Part shown: piece by piece, positions 1 through 12,244 of the stretch
Layout: each line of letters starts with the position of its first letter
Numbering within the stretch: the first letter of the stretch is position 1
DNA from: Edaphochlamys debaryana
Lineage: Eukaryota > Chlorophyta > Chlorophyceae > Chlamydomonadales
Direction: 5' to 3'
Assembly (NCBI GenBank): GCA_016858145.1
Contig: JAEHOE010000101.1
Location: forward strand, 62,001 to 126,000
Length of the DNA stretch: 64,000 bases
Position numbers and translations under genes: made by a program
Notes under the pieces: model-generated
The model's input: only the letters and a program-made list of their open reading frames with translations
Told to the model about the DNA's origin: nothing
Databases searched by the model: none

Positions 1-2662
1 CTGCTTCGCTGCTGCCGCCCGTGCTGTCGCTGCTGCGCGGCAAGGCCCGTGAGACCATCAAGGCGGTGCTGGGCTTCGTCAAGGTGAGGAGGCGGAGAAG
101 AATTGCTCTGGGCTCTGGGGAGGGTCCCACCGCTGCGCCGCATTGCCTTAGCGCAACCGCTGTCAGCGTTCTCACCAAGGGGAGACTTCCACCACCGCGC
201 TTGACCTGTGCTTTCCGTCTTCTTCGCCCCTCGGCCGGCCAGGTGTGCTCCATGCGCCTCCCGGTGGAGCTGCTCCTGCCGCAGCTGGGGCCCATCCTGG
301 AGGGCATGCTGGTGTGGGCCGAGGACTCTAAGAACAAGTTCAAACTCAAGGTAATTGCGAGAGCCAGGGGCAAGCGCTGGGCCCCCGGACGGCCAGGCCT
401 CGCCCACAGCACCGGCGCTCCGGGCTCCTGCACCAACGCACCAGGGTCGGGCCTCGATGCCGCGCCGTGCCTTGTTGCCCACTCCTGCTCTCTCCCTGAG
501 CACCGTGTATCCGTCTTGGCCCCCAGGTCCGCGTGGTCGTGGAGCGGCTGGCTCGGCGCTGCGGCTTCGACGCTGTGGCCTCCGCCATGCCCGCCTCCGA
601 CACCCGCCTGCTGGCGCACATCCGCAAGGAGGCGGCCAAGCGCCAGCGCCGGAAGCACGGGGCGGGCAGCGAGGCCGGCAGCCAGGTGGGCAGCCAGGGT
701 CGTGGGAGGGGCACCTGCGGTGTGCGGTGGCTACGTGAGGGAAGGGCGCAAGAGGCGTGAGCACAGAGGAGGAGCCCTCGACGTGCCCCTCCTCAGGAGG
801 CCTGTCCCCACCCGGCATGCCCCGCCCCGCCCTGCCCCGCCCTCACTCCCCAGGCTGGCGACGACGACCGCCGCTCCCATCGCTCCGCCGTCACTCGCAG
901 CTCCATGGCCCGCACCGCCCGCGCCTCCCAGTGGGGGCACACGGCCGTCTTCTCCGACGAGGAGGGAGGCAGCGAGCCAGCGGGCGGCGCCAAGTAAGAT
1001 AGCTGCGGCCCCTGAGTCTGCGCAGCTCCGCTCGCGTGCTATGCCTGTGCCTCTGGTCCCCGCGGCCTGCAACTGATCAAGTACTGGTCTGCATGCAGGT
1101 CCGTCCGCGGGGCCGGCGCGCGCTCCGCGGCTGCCCAGTCCCGGGGCGCGGGCCGCGGGGGCGCTGGCGGCGTGCGGCTGGCGGGTGGCGCTGAGCCCAT
1201 GGACCTTCTGGACTCGGCGGCGGCCCGGCAGCTGGTGCGGAGCGCAGCAGGTAAGCCCGCGCTCGGCCTCACTTCAAGGGCAAGCTACTGGGCTGAGGGA
1301 AGCCGTGCCTGCGTGCACACCCAAGGAGCCAGCTCACTGCTGCACCGCGCCTTTCCATTTCCATCCAGGCGTGCGGCCAGCGGCGGAGGCGTCCGGCCGC
1401 GCTGATGACTTCAGCCGCGACCCCAACAGCGGCAAGATGGTGATCAAGGAGGACGACGACCCGCTGGGCCTGGGGCGGAGGGACCGGAAGCGGCGGCGGC
1501 GCGGTGGCGACGATGGCCCGGCCTCGGACGACAGCGACCTGGACGACCTGCGGGTAGGGGCGCAGGCTGGCAGGGCCCTCAACAGAGTTGCATAGGCTCA
1601 ACCGAGCCCAGTCCTGTTTTGAAAGCTGTCGCATGCGTGTGGCTGCTGTCGGTGAGTGACAGTGTCTGCGTTTTCGTTAGGCCCTGACCCTTGTGCTGCG
1701 GGGCGTGTCGGTGTTGTGCGCTCGCAGGGAGTCGCGGACCTGCGCTACGCCATGAAGAAGGCGGGCGAGTCCAAGTCGGTGCGCTTCGCGGAAGCCCGCT
1801 CCGCCGGCGGCCGCTCGACCGGCGCACGGTCCGCGGGGGGCCGCTCCGCGGGCGGCGCCTCAGCCGGCGGGCGGTCGGCTGGCGGGCGCTCGGCGGCTTC
1901 TGCAGGGCGCGGGGGCATGAGCGCGCACAGCGGGGACCGATTCAAGGCCAAGGGCGCGAGCGGAGACGTGAAGGGTGAGCGATGCGCGGGATTCTGCGGC
2001 TGACGAGAGTTCACTGAGCCTGATCACCTACCGTTTCTAGGACCTGGGCTCGCTCTCCAACCCGTACTGCCGTAGGCCCGTACCGCCGTAGCCATAGCAA
2101 CAACTCTGCCGGCCCCTGACCCACGCTCGTGCCCACAGGCAAGGCCAAGGTGGAGCCCTACGCCTACTGGAGCCTTGACCGCCGCATGCTCAACCGCCGC
2201 CGGGGCAAGCAGGTACCGGGGGCTCGTTCTGGGGTGGTCCTAGCGGAGCGTATCCTTCCCCTAGGGGCATACCCCTTGGGCAAACCCCGCACCCTTTATT
2301 GCATGTGGCGTCGGGGTTCAAGGGCACTGCTTGGGGTTGCGCGTGTTACTGAGTTGGAAGGTCCCGGCCCACTGTTTGGGGTTGAGCGCGCTACCGATCT
2401 ATTGCCGTGTGTGCACTTCCCCACAGGCGGCGGCGTCCAGCAAGCTGGCTTCCATCGTGGCAGGCGCACAGGTGAGTGCGCTGCACGTGGGCCCGAGGGG
2501 TGCACTGCTTAGGATGTCGTGCCGTGAAATGATTTGCCTCCCGCCGACTCTCCCTTCCAGGCCGGAGCACTCAAGGGCGCCAAGGCCAAGAGGGCGTCCG
2601 GGTCCGGTGGGGGAGCTGGGAAGGTGCAGCGAGGCGGCAAGAGGCAGCGGGTCGAGGAGTGA
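1..2662 (+). CDS. RRP12: RRP12-like ribosome biogenesis protein, 3' part of gene (5' end off window)
   Basis: Carboxy-terminal part of an RRP12-type protein, a nucleolar HEAT-repeat factor known for pre-rRNA processing and pre-ribosome export. Exons 1-83, 243-350, 527-685, 854-993, 1099-1250, 1369-1553, 1728-1974, 2139-2212, 2427-2471 and 2561-2662 (stop TGA 2660-2662) join with consistent phase and GT-AG ends. Recognisable stretches are SLLRGKARETIKAVLGFVK, then NKFKLKVRVVVERLARRCGF and LLAHIRKEAAKRQRRK. These match the end of the RRP12 helical region followed by a basic, disordered tail. The tail has a phospho-site-like acidic/basic stretch (DPLGLGRRDRKRRRRGG) and a run of RSAGG-type repeats encoded at about 1790-1900. 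The last residues are KRQRVEE. The first codons of the window are already coding, so the amino-terminal HEAT repeats lie to the left. The family call is strong; small exon edges are inferred. Confidence 0.92.
1788..1905 (+). repeat. RSAGG amino-acid repeat in RRP12 tail
   Basis: Within one exon of the RRP12-like gene a short GC-rich unit, encoding variants of R-S-A-G-G (also RSTGA and ASAGG), is repeated about seven times. It adds a Gly/Ser/Arg-rich low-complexity segment. Such segments are common in nucleolar proteins; the exact copy number is expected to vary between strains. Confidence 0.75.
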
Positions 2663-5600
2663 TTGCGCAAGGTGGCTGGTTGGAGGGTTGCTTTCGGGGC
2701 GTGTTGGCCGTGGGGGAAGGGCATTTGCAGTGCGGAGTGTCCTCGCGGCGTCCCGATGTATTAACCAACCGAGAGAGAGCGTAAGCGTGCTCTGGTGGTG
2801 GAGAGGCCCTGCGTCAGGGCGGCACATTGTCGGGCAATTATGTGTTGTTAAGTCTGGTGCCTGGTTCATGACAATGGCAGGAGGTCGGGGGCTCTGTGCG
2901 ACGTAGCTCCTTCTGGGTAGGGAGTAGGAGCTTGGAGGCAGGTTGAGACAAGGAGAGCTAGGGCTCAGCGCGCAGCGCAGTGCCCAGGCAGGCCCAGGAC
3001 CCGGCTATCTAGCACTTCGTTTTGAGCGACCTCCGATGCTCTGAGCGGCCAGGGGCCCAGGGCCCACGGGCCCCAGGGCCCAGCGGCCAGGGGCCCAGGG
3101 CCCACGGCAGTTTCAGTGCTGAAGCCCATGCAGTCGCAGAAGCCCACATGACAGACTGGCTTAGGTCACAACGCTGACCACCTTCCGCGGCTTCCGGGCA
3201 TGCAGCAGGGTTCACAGCGTCCGTTCATGCTCGGGACTCCGGGAGTGCTGAAACGCCAAGGAGCGAGCCAGCAGGGGTTTGCGTGACGGGCGACACTCTC
3301 CAACGGGGCTAGCGACCGGCGGTGCGGGGACACAAGCTCCTCCGAGACATCAGGCGATCCTCAGCGCCCAAGGAGTGCCGGCAACAGCCCAGAGCCGCCA
3401 GAGGTGCCGCTCAGGCCGCTATACTATAGCATAGTAATGTCCATGGCGGTTCATCAAGGTGCAGGAGGAAGGCTCACTTGACGAAGAGGCGGGAAGGTCC
3501 GAAGTTGGTGAGTGGGTTCGTGCCAGCCGAGACCGTCGCAAGGGCACATACAGCGGTCGGCGAGCATCGCGCAGACGCGCAAACTGATCCTGTTCCCCGA
3601 CAGCCCGACTTGCGGCCGCCCATGCGGCGGCGAACTGATCCCGTTCTCTGGCGTTCCCTACGTGACGCGTGACGCCCCGCCTCAGGGGTTGTCACCTACC
3701 TCTGCCCCGCCTCGCCTGCCTCGCCCTGCCTACCTCGCCCCGCCCGCGGGCTGCCGTTCCATTACGCCCCGTGCGTGGCCAGTACACTATGTGGGGCGCA
3801 AGCAATGATTGTGTAATCTCTCTCTGGCGGCGGTTGCGTCCGGCAGAGCGGTTTGCGATGAGTTCCTTGTCAGGGACGATTTCGTGTGCGGTACAAGGAG
3901 TACAGACCCACAGCACCCTCAGGATACACATTGCACAAACCGAACTTGCACCTAAACAGTGACTTGTTGGACGGGGCAGGTTCCTTCATGCCATCCCAAG
4001 GCGCGATTCGCCAGTCGGTTTAGCCTGGCCAAGTATGGTCTGCTTGCTGTTACATCATGGCAAGCAAGGCGGCAGGAGCTGGTGGCACACCCCAGGCGAA
4101 CGCCGTGGAAGCGGCACCCTTTTGGCCATCTCCTTCCTCCTACTGTGGATAAGTTCGGCAGAGGCTGCTTGCGGTAAGTGAAGTGTGTCGGCATCACATA
4201 GGCTGTGGACCGCGTGTATGAAAGGCGAGGCCGAGGAGTGTGTTCGTGGGCGGGAACCCAAAGGTTGGCAAGCAAGCTCGGTGGCCCGTTTCCTAGCGCA
4301 AGCACACAGGCACGAGCTCTAACGTAATAAACAGGTTACGGGCTGAGGAGCGTTTGCGACAGCACTAGACTTGGTCGTGCGCGCGTCGAGTGGCGCGCAC
4401 GCACGCACCGCCCCTGGCAATCAATAGGTTACGTGCCTTACAAAACAGAGAAGCTTGCGCACATACATGAGCGCGCGTCCAAATTGAACAACCGTCCGGG
4501 TGGCAAGACCGACCAGCTTCTGCCGACCGATGGCACCACGTGCGTCGTGGACCAATGCGAGCAGCCACAGTCTTGCTGCTCAGTGGTGTTGCCTGAGTAC
4601 GTGCCGTGGGGGGTCGGGGAAACAGGACACGTAAGCGAGCTGCAGCGCCAAAGTGTGAGTCGTTTAAGCTGCGGAAGCTACTGCGGCATGCTATGAATTG
4701 CATCTGGTACTCGTTGACACACGAACTTGGCTCCGCGGCTGTGGTTTCTCCTCCTCTCACACCTTTCGCTCGAAGGCAGTTACTTGGCACTCAGCGTCGC
4801 AACACAGCGAGCGAGCCACACACAAGCAAGCGTAGACACTACTGGTGCTCTTACACGCCGTCGGTCGGCCTTCGGGCCTTGGTTTCGGTTTCGTCGTGGC
4901 AGGAGGGGTGCGCCTCTGCAGACTTTAGACCTCATGCCCCTCCCCACGCACGCACCTCCGGACCCCCGCATCTAATAGAGGACCACGAACGCTGCCGAAT
5001 TTCACGTTATCGTACAGATTGGGCGGGGTCGGGTGGGGGAGTGGGGCGGTGTCCGGGGGGTGGGGCGGTGTCCGGGGGGGCGGACAATCACGAGCTTAAC
5101 GAATAGACCCCGGAAACCGCGTGCCGTACACGAAAACCGCGTGCCGTACAACGCACGTACGGGACCAGGCGCCAGACCCTTCCGCATGGAGGAGTCGTCC
5201 AGCGGTCCAGGTGGCCTCTGTCCCCGCCGCCATCCCATCCGCGTCGTACACTCGTACCCGCGTACTCGCGGGCCGTCAGTCGACGTCTGTTTCGACCCGC
5301 TTCCGGCCCACGGCAGGCGCATCTCTCACGTTCAGCAGTTCCCCCGCAATGCAAGACAAGCTTACTGGTACTCACACGCCCGCACGTTGTCGTGCGCGTG
5401 TAAGTGCACCCCTCTAAATGGAAAGGCCACATGGCGGACCAGGCCGACAACAGGGCTCCCTGGCATTCTCCCAAGGGAGCCCTCAGGGTTGCCGTGGCGC
5501 TGCGTTGATCAGTGCAGCGGGATCTGCCAGGCGCCGGGGCGAGGGCCCGGCGGCCGGCGGATGCGCCCAGGGAGTGGCCGATGGCGGGACGTTGATTCTG

Positions 5601-6138
5601 CCCCGCCCATTTCACCCCGAAGTGGCCGACTTCCCGGCGGGGATACGCACGGGTTGGCCCGTCGCAGCCTCCCCTCCTAGCTGCCTCACTATCTAGATGG
5701 GAGGTACATGCCCAATGTCTTGTTCACGAGGATACACCTCTGGCCTGTGCGCCACTTCCGTCGCTGATGCAACGTTCGCCCCTCCCGTCTCGCCCGGGTG
5801 CACGCAGGTCTGACCGGGTGGTTTAGGAGTGTTCAGACAGTGTCGGATGGCTTCTGGTGAGTGCGTACGCGTGGCCAATAATCATGGCAGCAACGAGACG
5901 CAGCTAGCCGCTGTCTGAAGCCCGCACGTGCTGCTGATGGAGTGTGTAGTGCGGTGGGCTGGCTGGGTGGGCACTTGCTTGGGTGTGACAGGGACGTGTG
6001 CAGTGCCACTGGATAGGCGCGTGGGGGGGGGGGCGGGAGGATAACCCTACCAGCCTCGACGCTGTTTCTGGGCCTTGGCCTTCAACCGGTCGAGAGGGAT
6101 GGGGCAACTTTGGGTGCAGTTGCCTTCTCACTTTGCAG
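2663..6138. other. Intergenic region, no supported gene
   Basis: About 3.5 kb between the RRP12 stop and the first exon I can support in the next gene. All open frames are short and show no family signature. It must hold the RRP12 3' UTR, and may hold unseen 5' exons (signal peptide) and the promoter of the VOMI/LamG gene. Short direct repeats are visible: a 25-base unit at 3045-3069 and 3083-3107, a GC-rich unit of about 19 bases doubled at 5041-5080, and a 17-base unit at 5113-5129 and 5134-5150. No tRNA, rRNA or transposon core was seen. Confidence 0.55.
3045..3107. repeat. Short direct repeat, GC-rich
   Basis: A 25-base GC-rich unit beginning gcggccaggggcccagggcc occurs at 3045-3069 and again at 3083-3107, 38 bases apart, with related GGGCCC-rich filler between. 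It is non-coding and in the presumed 3' region of the RRP12-like gene. The palindromic GGGCCC cores could form hairpins. Confidence 0.7.
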
Positions 6139-9100
6139 TGCAGTAGTGAGGAGGGGAGGATGATGACTCCGAGATCGGGAATCCTCTTGGATCCTGATGG
6201 TGGCTCTTACCGTCCGCGAGCCACTGTATGTTGTGCGCGGTAGCCATGCCTCAAGTAGAATTACGCCTGCCGCTCACTACTCCTCCGCGCATGCTTGATT
6301 GCCTGCCCCAGGGGTGACTGGCGAAGCTGGGAATGCTGTGTAAACCGCTTCAATAACCAACCGGCGTACATCACTGGCATCCAGAATAGGGTCGAGGGCC
6401 AGCAAGGAGGGTGAGCTGCGGCCAACAATCGTTGTTTGGCTGGGCCGTGCGTCCGGGTGTCCTGAGACCGCCTCGCTAGCATGCACGTGCAGAAGAGTGC
6501 CGGCGGGGCTTTATCAAGCATGCTAGCGGCAGGGTGCACAGGGTTCTCACCCCGCCCGGTCCCCGCTTTCCCCCCCCCCCCACACACACACACCCACACA
6601 CCCCGGGCTTTCTGCTTGCTTACGGTTTCCTCGATACCCAACACACCCACACACGTCCCGACACGAGCCCACGCATCCACTCCATCCAACCACGTACTCT
6701 GAGCTTGATTTGTTGCCACCTCCCCATGCCACTCTCAACTGTCCCCTAGTGGCGACGACACGGCCCTGAACGGCATCAACGTCGCCTGCGACCCCATCAC
6801 TTCGTCCGGGACGGTCCTGGTGTGGGGCGGAAACTGGGGCGACTGGTCGGGGTGGAGAAACTGCCCAGGGGGTCGGTGAGTCCCCTGGTCATCGGGGATG
6901 GCAGCCTGGGAAGATGGCCGTGCGTGCGAGCTTTGCATGAACGCCAGCATGGAACGAGGCAGGCCCGAGTGCCGAGCAGAGCAGACGATGAGCTGTTGAG
7001 GGCCGCAGGCGTGCTTTCAGTGCCCACGCAGTACCGGTACCCCACTCAATGCGCTTGATCGCCCTGCCATGCGCACCCTGCTGATGACTCTCCTCCCTTC
7101 ATGCATGTGAACACACACACAGCTACGCCATTGGCGCAAACCTCCGCTTGGAAGGCCAGCAGGGCGGTAGCGATGACACAGCTGCCAACGGCGTCCAGCT
7201 GCTCTGCAACGACGGGACGATTCTGAACCCACACGACGGCTTCTGGGGAAAGTGAGTGATCAGCAAGGGCAGGCGAGCGGGTGGTGGGTTAGCCATGGGT
7301 CAAGGGTGGGGCGATCGAGAGGATTTACGCTTGGGGTAACCCTGGCAGCAGGCGGGTAGTCCTTGTTGGACAGGGCACGGGCGCACTTGCCCCGCCGGCC
7401 GGCATGCCTGGCGGCCCACGCGCCTCGATTCCTCTGCGGTGCCCCTGGACGCCTCCCATCACCTGCCGAGGGTATGCTCCCTGGCGTGGACTAGCCGCTG
7501 GCACTGGATGGCCCTCGCTCGCCCAACCAATACAGCCCCCCTTCCCCGCAGCTGGCAGGGCTGGAGGACCTGTGGTGGGGGGCAGTACCTGTGCGGGATG
7601 GTGGTAGGTGCTTCGGACAGCTGTGGATACAAAGCATGTATCGGCCCAGGAGGGAAGCGCGTGATTCGGCCTCGCTCGTTGGCTGCTCCGTTTAGCCATC
7701 GCACACAACACGCCTCCTGCCCCATGACATTCCCGCTCCACTCCACGCTTCCGTCTGGCCTGCGCTTCCATCCCGCAGGTGCGCTATGAGAACCCGACCA
7801 GTGACGACACTGCGCTGAACGGACTGCAGATCGCGTGCTGCACTGTGCCGTCGCCCCCGCCGCCCCCGCCACCCCCAAGCCCTCCCCCGAGCCCGCCACC
7901 GAGCCCGCCTCCACGGCCGCCGCCCCCGAGCCCGCCCCCAAGCCCGTCGCCGCCTCCCCCAAGCCCGCGCCCCCCTTCCCCGCCGCCTCCACCGTCCCCG
8001 CCTCCTTCTCCGCCTCCACCGTCCCCGCCTCCTTCTCCGCCTCCACCGTTCCCGCCCCTCCCGCCCTCCGCCGCCCGCGCCGCCCTGGCCGCCCCTTGCC
8101 CCATCCATCGTTGGCCTGAACGGTACGGAGCTACGTACGGACCCCAGCCTCCAACTGTAAACCGCGGCTTTGCCCATCAAAACCGTCTTGATAAGTCTCT
8201 TCCACCCGCATGTCCTGTAGCTCCTCTCTTCCAATGCTCTCTCTCCCCACCCCTCCCCGCCCGGGTCCTCACACCCCCTCCCGCGGCGCCCTGCTGTATG
8301 CCTTCTCCCCCGCCTCCCCCCAGGAACCGCCACGCCGCTGCCCCCCGACCTGCAGCCCGAGTGCGCCCACTTCGACTCGGCCAGGGGCTTGCTCATGTCC
8401 CGCCTGGATAACCGCGAGGCAACGACTTGGCTGGATGTTCAGGTGAGGGACGGGCTGGGCACGGGGAGATGGAGTCGATTGGTGGAGAGACAGCGCTCGC
8501 CGCATGCCTCCCACAGAGAGGCCCGCCAGGCTTGCATTTGAACGCTGTTGGCGGCCCACCGTCTATGCAATGTAATGCAACCCCCCTCCTGGCACGCAGT
8601 ACGGCTCCGGTCGGGATCAGGTCATGGCGCTTATGGACGTGGACGGCTCTGGCGTCGCCACGTACACTGGCGGGGTCCTGGAGCTGAGCTCCACGGCCGG
8701 CGTCGTAACGAGCGACCTCCCCAACTGGAACTCAGACCCGGGAGCAGCGTTCACGGTTGTCGTGATACAGGCCCTCAGGGCAGACACAGTCGACTGGGGT
8801 GCCAATTACTTGGTTGCCGAGCTGAGCTGCGCGGCAGGGCCCGGCACCAGCGGCCTGCTCTTCGGAACGCGGGACTCCTTCATCTCTGGACCCGAGCCCT
8901 GGGCCTCCTCCTTCCGCTCAACCAAGCCCGTGCCGGTCGAGCCGGGATGGGCCCTCCACGCGTTTGTCAGGAAGCCGGGCGGCGCTGCCGGCGAGCACTA
9001 CTACGGAGGTGCACTCGGTGGCGTCACGCTGCGTGAGGCGTTCACCACCCAGATCCCCTTTTCGATTGGGCCGGACCGCTTCACTGTGGGGACGTCCCGG

Positions 9101-12100
9101 TGCATGGCATCGGCCAAGAGCCGCACCCAGCTGGGCGCGGTCCTGGTCTACAACCGGGCCCTCCGGGTGACGGACCTGAAGCGCATCCACGAGGCCTACG
9201 CGCCCCGCTTCAGATGGAACAGCCAAGGTGGGCCGTCCTGCGTCCCTCGCTCGTCATGCAGGGTCCCCGGAGCTCCGAACAGCCCTGGGGCTCGGGGGCA
9301 GCATCAGCTTGCTTGGGGGACTCAAGTAACAGCAGCCGCCGGGGGGCTCCGGGACAGCAGACAGGCTGAGGCCTCGGAGTTGCTTTACGGCTGACCCCTC
9401 TCCGCCTGTCCTTCGTCCCCTTCTTATGCTATGTGTGCGTGCCCGCAGGTGGTCGCCTCCTGTGTACCGCTGGCATCGACCTGGCGGGCACACCGGTCCA
9501 GGACGACACCCCGGCCGCAAGCGCTGCCGACTGCCAGGCGCAGTGCAACAACAACACCTCCTGCGAGTTCAGCGTCTTCAAACAAACCACGGGGCTATGT
9601 GAGTACCGGTACCCGTAGCAACCACCGGCCACGTGGGCACAAGCATGGGCACAAGCGTTTTAACGAAACACGCCTTAGTAGCCGAGTACTCAGCTTGCCA
9701 GGGTTGAGCCAAGCTCCCCGCATTAGCCCCTTTGTTACGCTTTCTGTAACCGGATCGGGGCCGGCTCTGGATTGGCAGCACTGGAAGCTTAGGGTACGGC
9801 ATTGACCTTGTTGCTACACCGTCCTCAACCGCACAGGCTCGATGCGTACGAACGCTCTCGCCGGAACCGTTGGAACCAACGGACCTGACGCCAGCGCCAC
9901 CACCTGCTACAGCCGACCCAACTTCGGAAACTACTACTGCGTACCCCAATGGTGAGTCCGGTTGGGACCATGATACACGAGTTATCACGTCAAGGCCGGG
10001 GCGTGTCAGCAGCCACCACGCCGCCTTCCGCCTTCCGACGCCTGAGAAGGCTAAGAAGAAATTAGTCAACGTCCCTTCGCTCGACCTGCTCTTTGCTGCA
10101 GGGACATTCTGGGCACCAACATAAACGTCATACAGACGATGGAGAAGCGCGCGTGCATGGCGCTCTGCGACGAGAGTGATGCATGCCAGTGAGAGGGCGT
10201 GGAGCTAGGGGCATTGGATGCATGGTCAGTCGCGGATCTAGCAGGATGAGGGGTCTGCTCAAGCCTGGCCCCATTGCCCTCCGCAACCACCCCTTGCACC
10301 CTGACTTCCCACAGAGCAACGGTCATGACCTCAATTTTTGCGGACTGCGCGCCAAGGAAAGACATGTTCACAGGTCAGGGAGGGGGCGGTAAAAACATAA
10401 GCTTCGCCCCCCCCCACCCCGCCCTTGCCGTACACTGCACACACTGCCGTACATGGCCATAATGTAACCCGGCTTTCCCTCGGCTACTGCCTTGCGCTTG
10501 AACCGGAAGCGTCGATGAGGCTTGATTGGGACCTGTCCATCGTCCCCGCATTCATGAACAGTGTCGTACACTCCCTCGCTCACCCCCTCGCCCTGCACAG
10601 GTCCCCATGGGTCAACGTCGTTCCGGCCCGACCTGGGCCCGAACTTTGAGAGCTGCATCAAAGCACGCACCTACTGTGAGTCTACGTGTTATTTTGCTGT
10701 GCTGGCTGACAGGGGCTCGGGGATCTGACTTGGCTGCTGGCTCCTCGCTCTCCCCCTTCTTTCCCCCCGCTTGCACCCTTGCAGCCCGAGCCACCGAGTG
10801 TGGGAAGTGGTCCAAGGGAGGCCCCGGAGAGACGCGGCTGCAGGTCGACTGCGGTGGGTGCCTTCATTTGACGTGTTGGTGGACCGGGCAACACAGCGCT
10901 AGATAGGTGCACGCCGTTAGCAGCGGGGTTCTCGTTGTGCTCCATCCGGCTCTTGTGTCATGCTCGCTCGGCAAACCTCCTCCATGAGCAACCCTGTTCG
11001 TACTGCCTGCCAACTTCACGCCTGCCCCGCCCCACACCAACCACCGCCCCCGACGCAGACGGCGATGGTCTCCTGGACACCGTACTGTTTGACACCACGG
11101 GGGCTCGGGGCGTGGCCCTGACCACAAAGGGCTGCAGCACGGCGGACGCTGACACGGGATACCCCAACGCGCTTCAGTTCACCTGTCCGGCCGTCTTCAG
11201 CTGGTTCTGCCCCAAGCCGCCCGGCGACTGGTGCCCGAGCGGCTTAGTCCTCCAGTTGGACTGCGGTGAGCGAGCCCAAGGGCGAAGTCACACCCACCGC
11301 TGAACAACGGTTGTGCAGCGGCAGAAACACGCGTGATGGGTGACTACGCAGGTCAGCGCACGTGGACGAGTAGCAGTGCACCAGACAGGCTGTTAACGAG
11401 TGAACCCTCTTTCCTTTCGCCTTGCTTCTTGCTTGCCTGCCGTGCCGTGGCGCGCAGATGGCGACGGCCCCAAGGACCTCGTCTGTCTTCTCGGAAACGG
11501 CACGGCTCCCCTGGTGGTCCGCACAGGGACGGGCTGCCAACTCAACGCAGCCGACTCGTTCTGCCCGCCCCTCACTGCAAACAGTGAGCAAGCCTTCGTC
11601 AGACGTGCTCCACAGCGTGCAACACAGATGTCTGTGACCACCACCCAGCCGGAGGACGCCAGCACGCTATTGTCAGCCTTGCTAAGCTAAAGAAACCCCC
11701 ACCCTTACTTGATGACACCCGTCTGCCCCACCGCCATCTGCCCCCTGCAGCCTCCTGCCCGTACCCGGTTGGCACACTCTGCAGCCAGGGCCGCATCCTC
11801 AGTGTCGATTGCGGTGGGTTCCCGGTTCCGGTCCATGCACCCACTCACTCCGGGGTTGACCGCAAAGTGCAGCGTGGACACGCTCGGCTCCTCCTCACTC
11901 CGGGGCGGTGATTCGTGATTTTCTTTACACTCTCTGCGGGCAGATAGGACACGCGCAAAGGGGTGCTTGCTCTTGGCGCGCACGGCGTGCCAAGGGCCCT
12001 GCTTCGGGCTCTCACTGAGCCGCTCCGCCCGTCCCTCTCCCCCGCGGCCCCGCGCCCATGCGCAGACGGAGACGGTGTCAAGGACTGGGTGTGCCTGGGC

Positions 12101-12244
12101 GACAGCGGGCAGCGGGGCGTCGTAGCGTCGAGGAAGAACTGCAACGCAGCCAACGCAGTCAGCGGCTTCCCGGCGGCCCCCGACAGCGTGTGCCCTATCC
12201 TGTTCGGTTATGAGCCGTTCCGGCCACCGCCGCCAGAGGTGTGA
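6139..12244 (+). CDS. Secreted multi-domain protein: VOMI repeats, Ser/Pro-rich spacer, LamG-like, PAN and DC-DGDG repeats (5' end uncertain)
   Basis: Exons 6139-6239, 6312-6410, 6750-6875, 7123-7251, 7552-7603, 7779 to about 8109-8216, about 8324/8356-8442, 8600-9227, 9449-9598, 9837-9951, 10102-10188, 10315-10373, 10601-10675, 10785-10853, 11059-11265, 11458-11583, 11751-11813 and 12066-12244 (stop TGA). The first five exons and the start of the sixth encode about three vitelline-membrane-outer-layer-I (VOMI) units, shown by W-G-D-W and by GDDTALNGINVAC, SDDTAANGVQLLC and SDDTALNGLQIAC. A run of about 80 mostly Ser/Pro residues follows, typical of algal hydroxyproline-rich wall proteins. 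Next come a LamG/concanavalin-like domain (8600-9227), two Cys-rich PAN/apple-like segments, and three DC-DGDG repeats. The architecture implies a secreted, carbohydrate-binding matrix protein. The initiator and signal peptide were not found. The join after the Ser/Pro exon is ambiguous (donor 8110, 8157 or 8217; acceptor 8323 or 8355). Confidence 0.82.
7856..8075 (+). repeat. Serine-proline-rich coding spacer
   Basis: A low-complexity stretch of CCN and AGC/TCN codons encoding S-P-P-P type repeats with occasional Arg, as in pherophorins and other hydroxyproline-rich glycoproteins of volvocine algae. It separates the VOMI repeats from the LamG-like domain and probably forms a stiff, glycosylated rod. 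The opposite strand has long open frames here (Gly/Glu/Ala-rich), which are shadows of the composition. Confidence 0.85.
10785..12244 (+). repeat. Three-fold DC-DGDG cysteine-rich repeat in the VOMI/LamG protein
   Basis: Exon pairs encode a repeated module: a short Cys-rich lead ending LQVDC, LQLDC or LSVDC, then an intron in phase 1, then DGDGLLDTV, DGDGPKDLVC or DGDGVKDWVC. Each is followed by about 40 residues with conserved Gly and Cys and a closing C-P. The intron lies at the same codon in all three copies (after 10853, 11265 and 11813). The D-x-D-G-D-G loop resembles calcium-binding loops of EF-hand, dockerin or thrombospondin type 3 repeats, but the flanks match none of these that I can recognise. 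Confidence 0.75.

Noticed and set aside
6570..6605. Poly-C followed by (CA)n run
   Set aside because: A simple intronic repeat between VOMI exons, too short and common to mean more than a pyrimidine-rich or microsatellite tract.
7459..8396. Minus-strand Gly/Glu/Arg-rich frames up to 234 codons
   Set aside because: Reverse complement of the Ser/Pro-rich coding stretch; the plus strand carries VOMI and LamG motifs in phase.
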